Below are positions 7,621-15,552 of a DNA stretch of 36,229 nucleotides, piece by piece. Positions within the stretch are counted from its first letter, which is position 1; the number at the start of each line of letters is the position of its first letter. The stretch spans positions 1 through 36,229 of the forward strand of contig CAIXXP010000222.1 in the NCBI GenBank assembly GCA_903923465.1. Direction: 5' to 3'. This DNA is from an uncultured Sphingomonadales bacterium (lineage in GTDB: Bacteria > Pseudomonadota > Alphaproteobacteria > Sphingomonadales > Sphingomonadaceae). The position numbers and the translations under genes are program-made. The notes under the pieces were generated by a model. The model was not told where the DNA came from. It made no database searches and saw only the letters and a list, made by a program, of their open reading frames with translations.

Positions 7621-8184
7621 ATGAAGATCAGCGGCGTCGATATTCGTCCCGGTAATATTCTCGAATATGAGAAAGGCATCTGGAAAGTTGCCAAGACCCA
7701 GCACACCCAGCCCGGCAAGGGCGGTGCCTTCATGCAGGTAGAGATGAAGAACCTCATCGACGGCCGCAAGACCAATGTCCGCTTCCGCAGCCAGGACACC
7801 ATTGAGCGGGTGCGCCTCGACACCAAGGATTTCCAGTTCCTTTACGCCGAGGGCGATGATCTGGTGTTCATGGATGTGGAAACCTACGACCAGATTACCC
7901 TGCCGAAGGATCTGCTCGGCGATGCCGCCGCTTTCCTGCAGGATGGCATGACCGCCGTGCTCGAAATGTATGACGACCGCCCGATCAGCGTCGCGCTGCC
8001 CGATCAGGTTGAGGCCACCATCGTTGAGGCCGACGCCGTGGTAAAGGGGCAGACCGCCTCGTCCAGCTACAAGCCCGCGCTGCTCGACAACGGTGTGCGG
8101 GTGCTGGTGCCGCCGCATATTGGCGCGGGCACGCGCATCATCGTGGATGTGTATGAGCGCACCTACGTCAGCAAGGTGGGCTGA
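7621..8184 (+). CDS. efp: Translation elongation factor P
   Basis: Ribosome-binding factor that relieves stalling at proline runs. The 187-residue length and three-domain order are standard. The N-terminal KOW-like domain carries the loop Q-P-G-K-G-G-A with Lys33, the residue that EpmA beta-lysylates in bacteria using that pathway. OB domains follow, ending with the signature [18 protein letters not shown] and [10 protein letters not shown]. It starts 144 bases from the divergent exported-protein gene and is followed after 9 bases by the inositol-phosphatase-family gene, so the two are probably co-transcribed. Confidence 0.97.
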   Translation: MKISGVDIRPGNILEYEKGIWKVAKTQHTQPGKGGAFMQVEMKNLIDGRKTNVRFRSQDTIERVRLDTKDFQFLYAEGDDLVFMDVETYDQITLPKDLLGDAAAFLQDGMTAVLEMYDDRPISVALPDQVEATIVEADAVVKGQTASSSYKPALLDNGVRVLVPPHIGAGTRIIVDVYERTYVSKVG

Positions 8185-8193
8185 TCGCACATC

Positions 8194-9012
8194 ATGTCAG
8201 CAGTATCCGGTCTGGTCCGCATGATGGAAAAAGCTGCCCGCAAGGCCGGGCAGCGTTTGCGTCGCGATTTTGGTGAAGTCGAGCATCTGCAGGTCTCCCG
8301 CAAGGGCCCGGCGGATTTCGTGTCGAAGGCCGATCAGGCCTCCGAGCGCACGATCTATGACGAGTTGCTTGCGGCGCGCCCCGACTGGGGTTTCGTGCTG
8401 GAAGAGGGCGGGGTGATCGAGGGCGACCCGACCAAGCCGCGCTGGATCATCGATCCGCTCGATGGCACCAGCAACTTCCTGCATGGCATCCCGCATTTCG
8501 CCATTTCCATCGCGGCTCAGGAGCCGAAGCTGGATGGCAGCGGCTGGGGCGATGTGATCGCCGGGCTGGTCTATCAGCCGATCACCGACGAGAGCTTCTG
8601 GGCAGAAAAGACGCGCGGCGCCTGGTTGCAGGATCGCCGCCTGCGGGTTTCCGCCCGTCGCCACCTCGACGAGAGCCTGATCGCCACCGGCATTCCCTTT
8701 GCCGGCGCCGGCGATCCCGTGGCATGGACCAAGATCTATCAGGCATTGGCACCGGAAGTGGCGGGCATCCGCCGCTTTGGCGCCGCCGCGCTCGATCTGG
8801 CCTGGGTGGCCGCCGGGCGGTACGAAGGCTTCTGGGAAAGCGGGCTGAAGTCGTGGGACACGGCTGCCGGCTGCCTGCTGGTGCGCGAGGCGGGCGGCTT
8901 CGTGACCGACTGGCGCGGCGTGTCGCAGCCGATCTGCGATGTGCAGGTGCTGGCGGGCAACGATGCGCTGCATTCGAAGCTGCACAAGGTGCTGGCGGGC
9001 GCGCTGCGGTAA
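8194..9012 (+). CDS. suhB: Inositol monophosphatase family protein (SuhB-like)
   Basis: Mg-dependent phosphatase of the IMPase/FIG superfamily; members hydrolyse inositol phosphates or related sugar phosphates, and SuhB also acts in rRNA antitermination. The 272 residues show all metal-site motifs: F-V-S-K-A-D near 42-47, L-E-E-G-G near 69-73 (Glu ligands), and W-I-I-D-P-L-D-G-T-S-N-F near 84-95 (two Asp ligands). The C-terminal W-D-T-A-A-G (third Asp) is also present. It lies 9 bases after efp. Substrate and SuhB equivalence are inferred from family and length. Confidence 0.88.
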   Translation: MSAVSGLVRMMEKAARKAGQRLRRDFGEVEHLQVSRKGPADFVSKADQASERTIYDELLAARPDWGFVLEEGGVIEGDPTKPRWIIDPLDGTSNFLHGIPHFAISIAAQEPKLDGSGWGDVIAGLVYQPITDESFWAEKTRGAWLQDRRLRVSARRHLDESLIATGIPFAGAGDPVAWTKIYQALAPEVAGIRRFGAAALDLAWVAAGRYEGFWESGLKSWDTAAGCLLVREAGGFVTDWRGVSQPICDVQVLAGNDALHSKLHKVLAGALR

Positions 9013-9013
9013 C

Positions 9014-9060
9014 CGACTCTGGGTGATAATCGACTCTGGGCGCTAATCAACTCTGGGGGC
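9014..9060 (+). repeat. 17-bp tandem repeat, about 2.7 units
   Basis: CGACTCTGGGTGATAAT, then CGACTCTGGGCGCTAAT, then CAACTCTGGGGGC, directly after the suhB stop. The first two units differ at two positions. It lies immediately before the candidate tRNA-Leu promoter. No function is evident. Confidence 0.7.
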
Positions 9061-9089
9061 TTGGCATCCGGGGCACTTGGCCCTAGAGG
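9061..9089 (+). promoter_or_regulatory. Candidate housekeeping promoter for tRNA-Leu
   Basis: TTGGCA (9061-9066), a 17-base spacer and TAGAGG (9084-9089). Transcription would start near 9096, about 17 bases before the tRNA. Spacing is ideal and the -35 box is good, but the -10 box is only fair. Confidence 0.45.
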
Positions 9090-9112
9090 CAGCCCGGCTC
9101 CCATGGTTTTGG

Positions 9113-9198
9113 GCGGGTGTGGCGGAATGGTAGACGCAGCGGATTCAAAATCCGCCGTTGGCGACAACATGCCGGTTCGAGTCCGGCCACCCGTACCA
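9113..9198 (+). tRNA. tRNA-Leu (anticodon CAA)
   Basis: 86 nt with the encoded CCA. The acceptor arm GCGGGTG pairs with CACCCGT; the first pair is a G-T wobble. The anticodon stem GCGGA/TCCGC encloses the loop TTCAAAA, giving anticodon CAA for UUG codons. The long variable arm expected of a class II tRNA (around CGTTGGCGACAACA) and the T-loop GGTTCGAGTCC are present. A T-run (9200-9204) follows the CCA end. Confidence 0.95.
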
Positions 9199-9216
9199 GT
9201 TTTTAGAAGGGCATTT

Positions 9217-9398
9217 GGCAGGGGCTAGCCCCTCCACCCCTTCCTGTCATCGTGGGGTTTGGGGGTTCGGCTACCGCGCCAAGTGGCCGCGCCGCAGGCT
9301 ATATCATAGCGACTTCGCGCTGCAGGCGGACGGTTAGCCCCCACCACTACCTCTCGCCGGAAGACGTTCCGGGGGTTTGGGGGTGCAACACCCCCAAG
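9217..9398 (+). repeat. Dispersed intergenic repeat, copy B (rearranged)
   Basis: Begins with the palindrome AGGGGC-TA-GCCCCT (9220-9233) and CACCCC, and ends with GGGGGTTTGGGGGTGCAA and ACACCCCCAAG, like copies A and C. The interior differs. A second GGGGTTTGGGGGTT block sits near 9253-9266, and the CGCCGGAAGACGTT block (9356-9367) is in the opposite orientation to copies A and C. It lies between tRNA-Leu and the convergent acyl-CoA dehydrogenase gene. Confidence 0.7.
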
Positions 9399-9414
9399 AA
9401 CCGGCTTTTTCTCC

Positions 9415-11220
9415 CTAAAACGCCTCATCCGCCAGCGCCATCATCGATCCCTTGCCCGCCTTGATCGCTTGCAGGATGCTGCCCACCTGCGGCAGGATGC
9501 GCTCGAAATAGAACGTGGCCGTCTTCAGCTTGGCATCATAGAATGCGGCGTCCTCGCCACCGGCGGCCAGCTTGCCCACCGCGATCCGCGCCGATTTGGC
9601 GAAGCAATAGGCAATCGCCACCAGACCCATCAGGCGCAGATAGTCGGTCGCGGCGGCGGCGCCTTCCTCCGGATCTTTCATGCCCCGCTCGGCGATGGTG
9701 GCGGTGGCCAGTTGCAGCGCGCCGAAAGCCTTGCCCAGCGCCTCCACCATGGGCTTCAGCGGGCCGTCTGCGCCATTGGCCTCGATGAAGGCGCCGATGG
9801 GTTTCAGCAAGCCGCGCAGCAGCCGGCCATTATCGATCGGCAGCTTGCGCCCCACCAGATCCAGCGCCTGGATGCCGTTGGTGCCTTCATAGATCATGGC
9901 GATGCGGGCATCGCGGGCGAATTGCTCCACGCCGCTCTCGCGGATGTAGCCGTGGCCGCCATAGCACTGCACCGCCAGATTGGCGCTCTCGTGGCCGAGG
10001 TCGGTAAACAGGGCCTTCACCACCGGGGTCATCAGCGCCACGAAATCGGCGGCCCGGGCGCGGGTCTGGGCGTCCTCGGCAAAGGCCTCGGCATCCAGCG
10101 CGCGGGCCACCCAGCCGGCCAGGGCCCGGCAGCCCTCGTTGTTTGCCCGCATCGTCATCAGCATGCGGCGGATATCGGGGTGGACGATCAGCGGGTCGGC
10201 GGGCAGGTCGGGCCGCTTGGCACCGGCCACCGAGCGGCCTTGCAACCGCTCGCGCACATACCACACGGCGGATTGATAGGCTGCCTCGCCCAGCCCCAGC
10301 CCCTGCATGCCGACAGAGACGCGCTCGGCGTTCATCATGGTGAACATGCAGGCCAGGCCCCGGTTGGGCTCACCGACGATCCAGCCGGTGGCATCGTCGA
10401 AGTTCATCTGGCAGGTGGCCGAGGCCTTGATGCCCATCTTGTGCTCTATGGCGCCGCAGGAGACGCCGTTGCGCTCGCCGGCGTTGCCTTCGGCGTCGGG
10501 CAGGAATTTGGGCACGAGGAACAGGCTGATGCCCTTCACCCCGGCCGGGGCATCGGGCAGACGGGCCAGCACCAGATGGATGATGTTGCTGGTCAGATCG
10601 TGCTCGCCGGCGGAGATGAAGATCTTGGCGCCGGTGAGGCGATAGGAGCCATCGGGCTGCGGCACGGCGCGGGTGCGCAACAGGCCGAGGTCGGTGCCGC
10701 AATGCGGTTCGGTGAGGCACATGGTGCCCGACCATTCGCCGCTGACCATCTTGGGCAGATAAGCCGCCTTTAGCGCGGCCTCAGCATGCCCCTCCATGGC
10801 GATGGTGGCGCCGTGGGTGAGGCCGGGATAAAGGCTGAACGAGACGTTGGTGGCGCAGACCATCTCCTCCACCAGCTTGGCCAGCCCAGCGGGCAGGCCC
10901 TGACCGCCCCATTCCGCCGGGGAAGCCAGCGCATTCCAGCCGCCGGCCAGATAGGTCTTGTAGGCCTCGGGGAAACCCTGCGGTGTGCGCACCACGCCCC
11001 GGCTGTCGGGCCCCATCTCCCAGTGGCAGCCTTCCTCGTCGCCGCTGCGGTTCAGCGGCAGCAGCACCTCGCGGGCGAGGCGGTTGGCCTCTTCCAGCAC
11101 GGCGCCCACCAGATCGGGGGAGAGCTGCCCCTGCTCGGGCAGATCGCCAAAACCATCGTCGCGGTGCAGCTCTTCCAGAACGAAGCGCATGTCGCGCAGC
11201 GGGGCTTCATAGACTTGCAT
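9415..11220 (-). CDS. Acyl-CoA dehydrogenase with C-terminal extension
   Basis: FAD flavoenzyme that introduces an alpha-beta double bond into an acyl-CoA. The 601 residues are much longer than the usual 380-400, as in the subfamily with an added C-terminal domain that includes DmdC-type 3-methylthiopropionyl-CoA dehydrogenases and fatty acyl-CoA dehydrogenases. Seen are the flavin/substrate loop M-C-L-T-E-P-H-C-G-T-D-L near 168-179, G-A-K-I-F-I-S-A-G-E-H-D near 197-208, and N-A-E-R-V-S-V-G near 297-304. The Q-C-Y-G-G-H-G-Y-I motif near 418-426 and I-Y-E-G-T-N-G-I-Q-A-L-D with catalytic Glu445 are also present. The start at 11220 has a perfect AAGGAGG upstream; a longer frame to 11316 lacks support. 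Chain-length preference cannot be read. Confidence 0.9.
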   Translation of the reverse strand: MQVYEAPLRDMRFVLEELHRDDGFGDLPEQGQLSPDLVGAVLEEANRLAREVLLPLNRSGDEEGCHWEMGPDSRGVVRTPQGFPEAYKTYLAGGWNALASPAEWGGQGLPAGLAKLVEEMVCATNVSFSLYPGLTHGATIAMEGHAEAALKAAYLPKMVSGEWSGTMCLTEPHCGTDLGLLRTRAVPQPDGSYRLTGAKIFISAGEHDLTSNIIHLVLARLPDAPAGVKGISLFLVPKFLPDAEGNAGERNGVSCGAIEHKMGIKASATCQMNFDDATGWIVGEPNRGLACMFTMMNAERVSVGMQGLGLGEAAYQSAVWYVRERLQGRSVAGAKRPDLPADPLIVHPDIRRMLMTMRANNEGCRALAGWVARALDAEAFAEDAQTRARAADFVALMTPVVKALFTDLGHESANLAVQCYGGHGYIRESGVEQFARDARIAMIYEGTNGIQALDLVGRKLPIDNGRLLRGLLKPIGAFIEANGADGPLKPMVEALGKAFGALQLATATIAERGMKDPEEGAAAATDYLRLMGLVAIAYCFAKSARIAVGKLAAGGEDAAFYDAKLKTATFYFERILPQVGSILQAIKAGKGSMMALADEAF

Positions 11221-11578
11221 TGGTGCCTCCTTGGGCAAAGCGACGGCGCCTGACCGGACCCGCGGGAATGGCAGCGATATGGCGAGGGCAGGGCGGTGAC
11301 GCAAGGCTGCGGCCACCAGCGAGGTTGCGGCAGATGTCGGCGCTTTGCATGGCCCTCTCGCCTCTTGCCCTTACCCGGCCGATCCCAGACTCGGCCCATC
11401 TCTGTCGGGTCCATGGCGATTAGGGCCGCAAATTGCCCTATACGTCAACGCAAATTTGGCGCAGATTACCGACTCATGACAAAGCCATCGGCAGAACGCC
11501 GAGGCGCCGTTCCGGCAGCAGGTGAACGCGGTGTATCCTCGCCCGAGCACCTGGCGGAAGGGGATGAGGAGAGAGGTT
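11221..11578. other. Divergent regulatory region, no gene seen
   Basis: 358 bases between the acyl-CoA dehydrogenase and DUF2147 start codons. Neither strand gives a frame with convincing composition or a ribosome site. It should hold the promoters of both genes. The most structured element is the MerR/LiuR-like candidate at 11439-11454, next to an AT-rich stretch CGCAAATTTGGCGCAGATTA. Confidence 0.5.
11439..11454. promoter_or_regulatory. Candidate LiuR/MerR-type operator
   Basis: TATACGTCAACGCAAA matches 13 of 16 positions of the LiuR-type consensus as I remember it (TTTACGTAAACGTAAA). It lies between two divergent genes, one an acyl-CoA dehydrogenase, and a MerR gene lies 2 kb away. The consensus is from memory, so this is a hypothesis. 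Confidence 0.35.
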
Positions 11579-11995
11579 ATGTTTGCAAGCCTGGCCCTGC
11601 TGGCCGCCGCTGCCCTGCAACTGGGCGACGTGCCGGCAAACGCCGTGTTGGGCACATGGCAAACCACCACCCGCCACGGCGTGGTTCAGGTGAGCCGCTG
11701 CGGGCCATCCATCTGCGGGCGTCTGGTGGATTCGGACGGATTGCGGGCCGATCCGCAATTGCGCGACATTCACAACCAGAATGCCGATTTGCGCCAGCGA
11801 CCCTTGCGGAACTTACCGATGCTTGACGGCTTCCACTGGAACGGCACCGCCTGGGCCGGCGGGTGGATCTATAACGGCGAGGATGGCGGCACCTATCATG
11901 CCACGGTGCATCTGGATGACCCGGCGCACCTGACGGTCAAGGGCTGCATCGTGTGGCCCTTGTGCCGCTCGCAGGTTTGGACGCGGGTCCGCTGA
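11579..11995 (+). CDS. DUF2147 exported protein
   Basis: 138 residues from the ATG at 11579, chosen because GAGGAGAG precedes it by about 5-8 bases; ATGs at 11522 and 11564 are less well placed. Residues 1-22 form a signal peptide (L-A-L-L-A-A-A-A-L-Q-L, cut near P-A-N-A). The mature part matches the DUF2147 pattern: V-L-G-T-W-Q-T near the start, V-x-V-S-x-C-G-P-S-I-C-G-R-L-V with two Cys, and then W-x-G-G-W-I-Y-N-x-E-D-G-x-T-Y. It ends with L-x-V-K-G-C-I-V-W-P-L-C-R-S-Q-V-W-T-R. The fold is probably a small periplasmic beta-barrel of unknown role. The FadL porin gene follows after 43 bases. Confidence 0.85.
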   Translation: MFASLALLAAAALQLGDVPANAVLGTWQTTTRHGVVQVSRCGPSICGRLVDSDGLRADPQLRDIHNQNADLRQRPLRNLPMLDGFHWNGTAWAGGWIYNGEDGGTYHATVHLDDPAHLTVKGCIVWPLCRSQVWTRVR

Positions 11996-12038
11996 CGGAC
12001 ACCGCTGAATTTTTTCGTCGAAGAACAAGAGGAGGACG

Positions 12039-13349
12039 ATGATGAGGGCAAGATTTTCCAAGAGACTGCGGGCTCGCAGCCTGAAGGCCCTGCCGCTGGT
12101 GGCACTGTCGCTGGCTGTGCCGGGCGTGGCCCATGCCGCCGGCTTTTACCTGCAGGAGCAATCGGTGCGGGGCGCCGGACGTGCCTTTTCCGGCGAGGCA
12201 GCCGATACCGGCGCCGCCTCGCTGTGGTGGAACCCGGCCGCGATTGGCGGACAGGTGGGCGGAGATGCCGACATCGGCCTCAGCGCCATCCTGCCGCATG
12301 GCGATGTGAACAACATTGCCACCCACATCATCTATCCGGCACCGATCGGCGCGCAGGGCACCACCGGCTTTGCCCAGAGCGTGCATAACCCGCTGAACAA
12401 CGGCTATCTGCCCTCCGGCGCGGTGTCCTATGGCATGGGTTCGCTGGCCGCCGGCCTAGCGATCACCTCGCCCTACAGCTTTGAAACCGATTATCCCGAT
12501 GGCACCTGGGCCAGCTATACCGCCGGCAAGACCCGCCTGCGCACGATTGATATCCAGCCCTCGCTGGCGGTGGCACCGATGGCCGGCATCAGCCTTGGCG
12601 TCGGCGTCAATGTCGAGCATTCCAGCGCAGTGCTGTCGAACTATCTGCCGACGAGTCCCGTCACGCCGGATGGCACGGAGACGCTGAGTGGCGGCGGTTG
12701 GGATGTGGGCTTCACGCTGGGCGCGCAATGGCACGCCGGGCCGCTCAGCCTGGGCGGCAGCTACAAATCGGCCATTCGCCACCATCTGACCGGCGCCATC
12801 GTGCTGGCCGGTATCGGGCCGAACAGCGGCACGATTCCCGCCATGGCCAGCTTCCGCACGCCGTGGCAGGCGACAGTCGGCGCGCGCTTTGCCGTAACGC
12901 CCGCCTTCACGCTGAATGCGCAGGTGGTGCGCTATGGCTGGTCGGACTTCGACACGATCACGGTCAGCCTGCCCGCACCGAACAACGCCATCCCCGAGGC
13001 CTATCGCGACACCTGGAGCTTTGCTGTAGGCGCGGACTACGCTGTTACCCCGAAGTGGACCGTTCGCGGCGGCGTGCAGCGCGACCAGACCCCGACGCAG
13101 AATGGCGCCCGCGACGCGCGCGTGCCCGACGGCAACCGCTGGAACTTCGCCCTCGGCACCACCTATGCGCTGACCAAGGGTTTCAGCATTGATGCCGCGG
13201 CCAATTATATCGCCATCGCCAATGCCAGCATCGACCGGCCGACCGCCGTATATGCTGGCACGCCTAACCAGACCGTCATTCTGCCCAATGGTCAGCTGAC
13301 CGGGGCCGGCGTGGTGGTGCTGTCGCTCGGCGGGCGCCTGAAGTTCTGA
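12039..13349 (+). CDS. FadL-type outer-membrane transport protein
   Basis: Outer-membrane beta-barrel of the OmpP1/FadL/TodX family, which lets long-chain fatty acids or aromatic hydrocarbons cross the outer membrane. 436 residues. A long basic N-terminus and signal peptide end near V-A-H-A-A-G-F. The family signature follows: A-G-F-Y-L-Q-E-Q-S-V-R-G-A-G-R-A-F-S-G, then A-S-L-W-W-N-P-A-A-I. The barrel ends in V-V-L-S-L-G-G-R-L-K-F, with the C-terminal Phe used by the BAM machinery. AGAGGAGG precedes the tandem ATGs at 12039 and 12042. Neighbouring acyl-CoA dehydrogenase and MerR genes suggest fatty-acid uptake linked to oxidation; this is inference. Confidence 0.92.
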   Translation: MMRARFSKRLRARSLKALPLVALSLAVPGVAHAAGFYLQEQSVRGAGRAFSGEAADTGAASLWWNPAAIGGQVGGDADIGLSAILPHGDVNNIATHIIYPAPIGAQGTTGFAQSVHNPLNNGYLPSGAVSYGMGSLAAGLAITSPYSFETDYPDGTWASYTAGKTRLRTIDIQPSLAVAPMAGISLGVGVNVEHSSAVLSNYLPTSPVTPDGTETLSGGGWDVGFTLGAQWHAGPLSLGGSYKSAIRHHLTGAIVLAGIGPNSGTIPAMASFRTPWQATVGARFAVTPAFTLNAQVVRYGWSDFDTITVSLPAPNNAIPEAYRDTWSFAVGADYAVTPKWTVRGGVQRDQTPTQNGARDARVPDGNRWNFALGTTYALTKGFSIDAAANYIAIANASIDRPTAVYAGTPNQTVILPNGQLTGAGVVVLSLGGRLKF

Positions 13350-13360
13350 TTCAGGCTGGT

Positions 13361-13408
13361 GCCACCCGCAACCGGTGGGGCCCCAGGGCCTGGCCGGGGG
13401 CGGGTGGC
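13361..13408 (+). promoter_or_regulatory. Inverted repeat between fadL-type gene and merR
   Basis: Perfect nine-base arms GCCACCCGC (13361-13369) and GCGGGTGGC (13400-13408) enclose a GC-rich interior with its own short dyads (GGGGCCCC at 13377-13384, CCAGG-G-CCTGG). There is no T-run. It starts 12 bases after the porin stop and ends 11 bases before the merR Shine-Dalgarno. A terminator without U-tract, an mRNA-stabilising stem or an operator are all possible. Confidence 0.5.
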
Positions 13409-13427
13409 GCGTTCCAGTGGAGGTGCA

Positions 13428-13880
13428 ATGGAATCCGCCCGGCCCGCTTTGCCGAAAACCGATGCGCGCCCGCTCCGTCCGGCTGCGGATGACGGGGAGG
13501 GCGCGGGGTTTCTGGGTATTCAGGATGTGGCCGAACACCTCGGCGTCACCCCGAGAGCTTTGCGTTTTTACGAGGGCAAGGGTCTGATCGAGCCCGGCCG
13601 GCGCGGGGGCATGCGGGTCTATTCCCGGCGCGAGGTGGGGCGGCTGCGGCTCATCCTGCGCGGCAAGCGGCTCGGATTTTCCATTCGCGAGATCAAGGAG
13701 TTCCTCGATCTATATGATGCGGATCCGCAGCATCTTGAGCAGGTGCGCCTGCTGGCGAGCCGGGTGCGCGCCCGGTTGCAAAATCTGGAGGCTCAGCGCG
13801 AGGCGCTGGACCAGACCATCGCCGAATTGCGCCAGATTGATGGCGAAGCGCAAGGCTGGATCGCCAGCCATCTGGCCTGA
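13428..13880 (+). CDS. MerR-family transcriptional regulator
   Basis: 150 residues from the ATG at 13428, which has GGAGG 4 bases upstream. Residues near 27-95 are a MerR winged helix: I-Q-D-V-A-E-H-L-G-V-T-P-R-A-L-R-F-Y-E-x-K-G-L-I-E-P-G-R-R-G-G-M-R-V-Y-S-R-R-E-V, then L-R-L-I-L-R-G-K-R-L-G-F-S-I-R-E-I-K-E-F-L. A leucine-rich dimerising coiled coil follows (about 100-140). There are no cysteines, so it is not a metal sensor of the MerR/CueR kind. It resembles the LiuR-like group linked to acyl-CoA catabolism. The likely targets are the neighbouring acyl-CoA dehydrogenase and FadL genes (inference). Its stop abuts the convergent secretin stop with no gap. Confidence 0.88.
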   Translation: MESARPALPKTDARPLRPAADDGEGAGFLGIQDVAEHLGVTPRALRFYEGKGLIEPGRRGGMRVYSRREVGRLRLILRGKRLGFSIREIKEFLDLYDADPQHLEQVRLLASRVRARLQNLEAQREALDQTIAELRQIDGEAQGWIASHLA

Positions 13881-15413
13881 TTAACCGCCGGCTGCGGGCG
13901 GGGCCGTCGCGACAGCGCCCGCGTGCCGCACAATATGCGGCGTGACCACAATGTACAGTTCGGTGCGGGATTTGGTCGCCTTCGTGTTGCGGAATGCCTG
14001 GCCCAGCAGCGGCACATCGCCCAGCAGCGGCACCTTGGCGTTGGTGGTGATGGTGGAATCCTGCGTCAGCCCGCCAATGATGAAGGTCTCCCCATCCTTC
14101 ACCGTCGCCGAAGTTTCCGCCTCGCGCTGGCTGATGGTGGGATAGCCTTGCGAATAGCCGGTAACCGAGGAGACCACGCAGAACACATGGCTGGAGACAT
14201 AGCCATCCTCGCCCACGCGCGGGGCGATTTGCAGCGTGACGCCCACATTCACATATTGCACCTGCTGCGACACACCGTTCACGCCCGACAGGGTGATGGC
14301 GGTGAGGATCGGCAGGGCGTCGCCAGTGATGATCTTGGCGGTCGATCCGCTCTGTGCGGCGATGCGCGGGCGGCTGACGATGCGCCCCTGGCCGTTTTGC
14401 ACCTGCGCCGAAATCGCCGCTTGCAGTTGCAGGCTTTTCAGGAAGCTGCCGGTATAGCTGATGTTACCGGCGTATTGCCCGGCCTGCAGCGTGCCCACGG
14501 CGATCTGCCCGGCGGCGTTGGTGAAATCAATGCCCACCGCCTTGGCGCCGCTTTCGGTCAGCTCGACCAGCTCGGTTTCCAGAATGACGCTGTCCACCGG
14601 CACGTCGATCAGGGCGATCTGGTCCTGCATCCGCTGGATCGCCGCCTTGGAGCCTTTCAGATAGACGGCGTTCAACCGGCGGTCGACGGCGATGGCGCTG
14701 TCCACCGATTGGCCGAGGGGCTGCTCGTCCGGGCCGTTTTGCGCGATGCCCGCCTGCACATAGGCGCCGCCGGTGAGGCTGGTGGAACCGAACCCCGGCT
14801 CGCGCGGGGTGAAGCTGTCGTTTGATTTGACCGTAAGCCCTTCCGTCAGCAGGCCAACCACCTCGCTAACGTCGGCATAGCGCAGCATTACCAGTTCATA
14901 GCCGTCCTCGCCCGGTGCGGGCTGGTGGGCCTGCGGCAGCGGGCCGGCGGCTGATGCCGTGCTGCCGGTTGCCGATTGCTCCACGCCATTGCTCACCGTC
15001 ACTTCGACCTTGGCGGCATCGAGGGCGGTGGCGGTCATATGCGCGGGGGCGGTGGTGGCGAACCGCAGGATCAGCACCGTATCCGCCTGATCAAAGCTGA
15101 TGGACCGCACCAGACCCTTCAGCCCCGGCGGCGCGGTGGCGCCATTGCCGCGCGAGGTGAGGGCAAAGCCCAGCGCGGGCTTGTTGGCATTGGCGCCATT
15201 GTCTGCGCCCACCGGCCCGAAGCTGTTGGCCCGCGGGCTGAAGGTCAGCAGCAGGCGGGTTTCCTTGGGCGTCTCGCTGATCAATTGCACCGCCACGAGG
15301 CTGGCGGGCGTGGGCTGGGGGCGCAAATCCTGCGCCCGGGCCGCGCGGGGCATAAGGCCGAGCGCCACAAGCAACGCCGCGCACAGCGCCAGCACCGCGC
15401 CGCGTGGCATCAT
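13881..15413 (-). CDS. Secretin (type II/IV pilus-like outer-membrane channel)
   Basis: 510 residues from the ATG at 15413. The signal peptide reads V-L-A-L-C-A-A-L-L-V-A-L-G-L, cut near A-R-A-Q. Then come an AMIN-like region (L-V-A-V-Q-L-I-S-E...T-R-L-L-L-T-F-S), an N-domain around Y-E-L-V-M-L-R-Y-A-D-V-S-E-V-V-G-L-L, and a repeat domain with R-R-L-N-A-V-Y-L-K-G. The secretin core has V-S-R-P-R-I-A-A-Q-S-G-S-T-A-K, then V-G-V-T-L-Q-I-A-P-R-V and E-T-F-I-I-G-G-L-T, ending P-L-L-G-D-V-P-L-L-G-x-A-F-R-x-T. No other secretion or pilus genes lie nearby, so it is an orphan here. An ATG at 15455 would add 14 residues; neither has a good ribosome site. It lies downstream of the S53 protease on the same strand. 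Confidence 0.85.
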   Translation of the reverse strand: MMPRGAVLALCAALLVALGLMPRAARAQDLRPQPTPASLVAVQLISETPKETRLLLTFSPRANSFGPVGADNGANANKPALGFALTSRGNGATAPPGLKGLVRSISFDQADTVLILRFATTAPAHMTATALDAAKVEVTVSNGVEQSATGSTASAAGPLPQAHQPAPGEDGYELVMLRYADVSEVVGLLTEGLTVKSNDSFTPREPGFGSTSLTGGAYVQAGIAQNGPDEQPLGQSVDSAIAVDRRLNAVYLKGSKAAIQRMQDQIALIDVPVDSVILETELVELTESGAKAVGIDFTNAAGQIAVGTLQAGQYAGNISYTGSFLKSLQLQAAISAQVQNGQGRIVSRPRIAAQSGSTAKIITGDALPILTAITLSGVNGVSQQVQYVNVGVTLQIAPRVGEDGYVSSHVFCVVSSVTGYSQGYPTISQREAETSATVKDGETFIIGGLTQDSTITTNAKVPLLGDVPLLGQAFRNTKATKSRTELYIVVTPHIVRHAGAVATAPPAAGG

Positions 15414-15552
15414 GCGGGGGCGGCAACCACTTGTCAGGGCATTCGGGCTGGTCATGGTGCGGGCGTAATCCGCCCGGCAGCCGCTGGCAACGGCCAGCCG
15501 GCGCTTAACAAACAGTTGCGGGCCAAACCACCGCGGGCCGAAATGCGGCAAT

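Noticed and set aside
9014..9060. Possible CRISPR array
   Set aside because: The 17-bp units are directly adjacent with no spacers and fewer than three copies; no cas genes are nearby.
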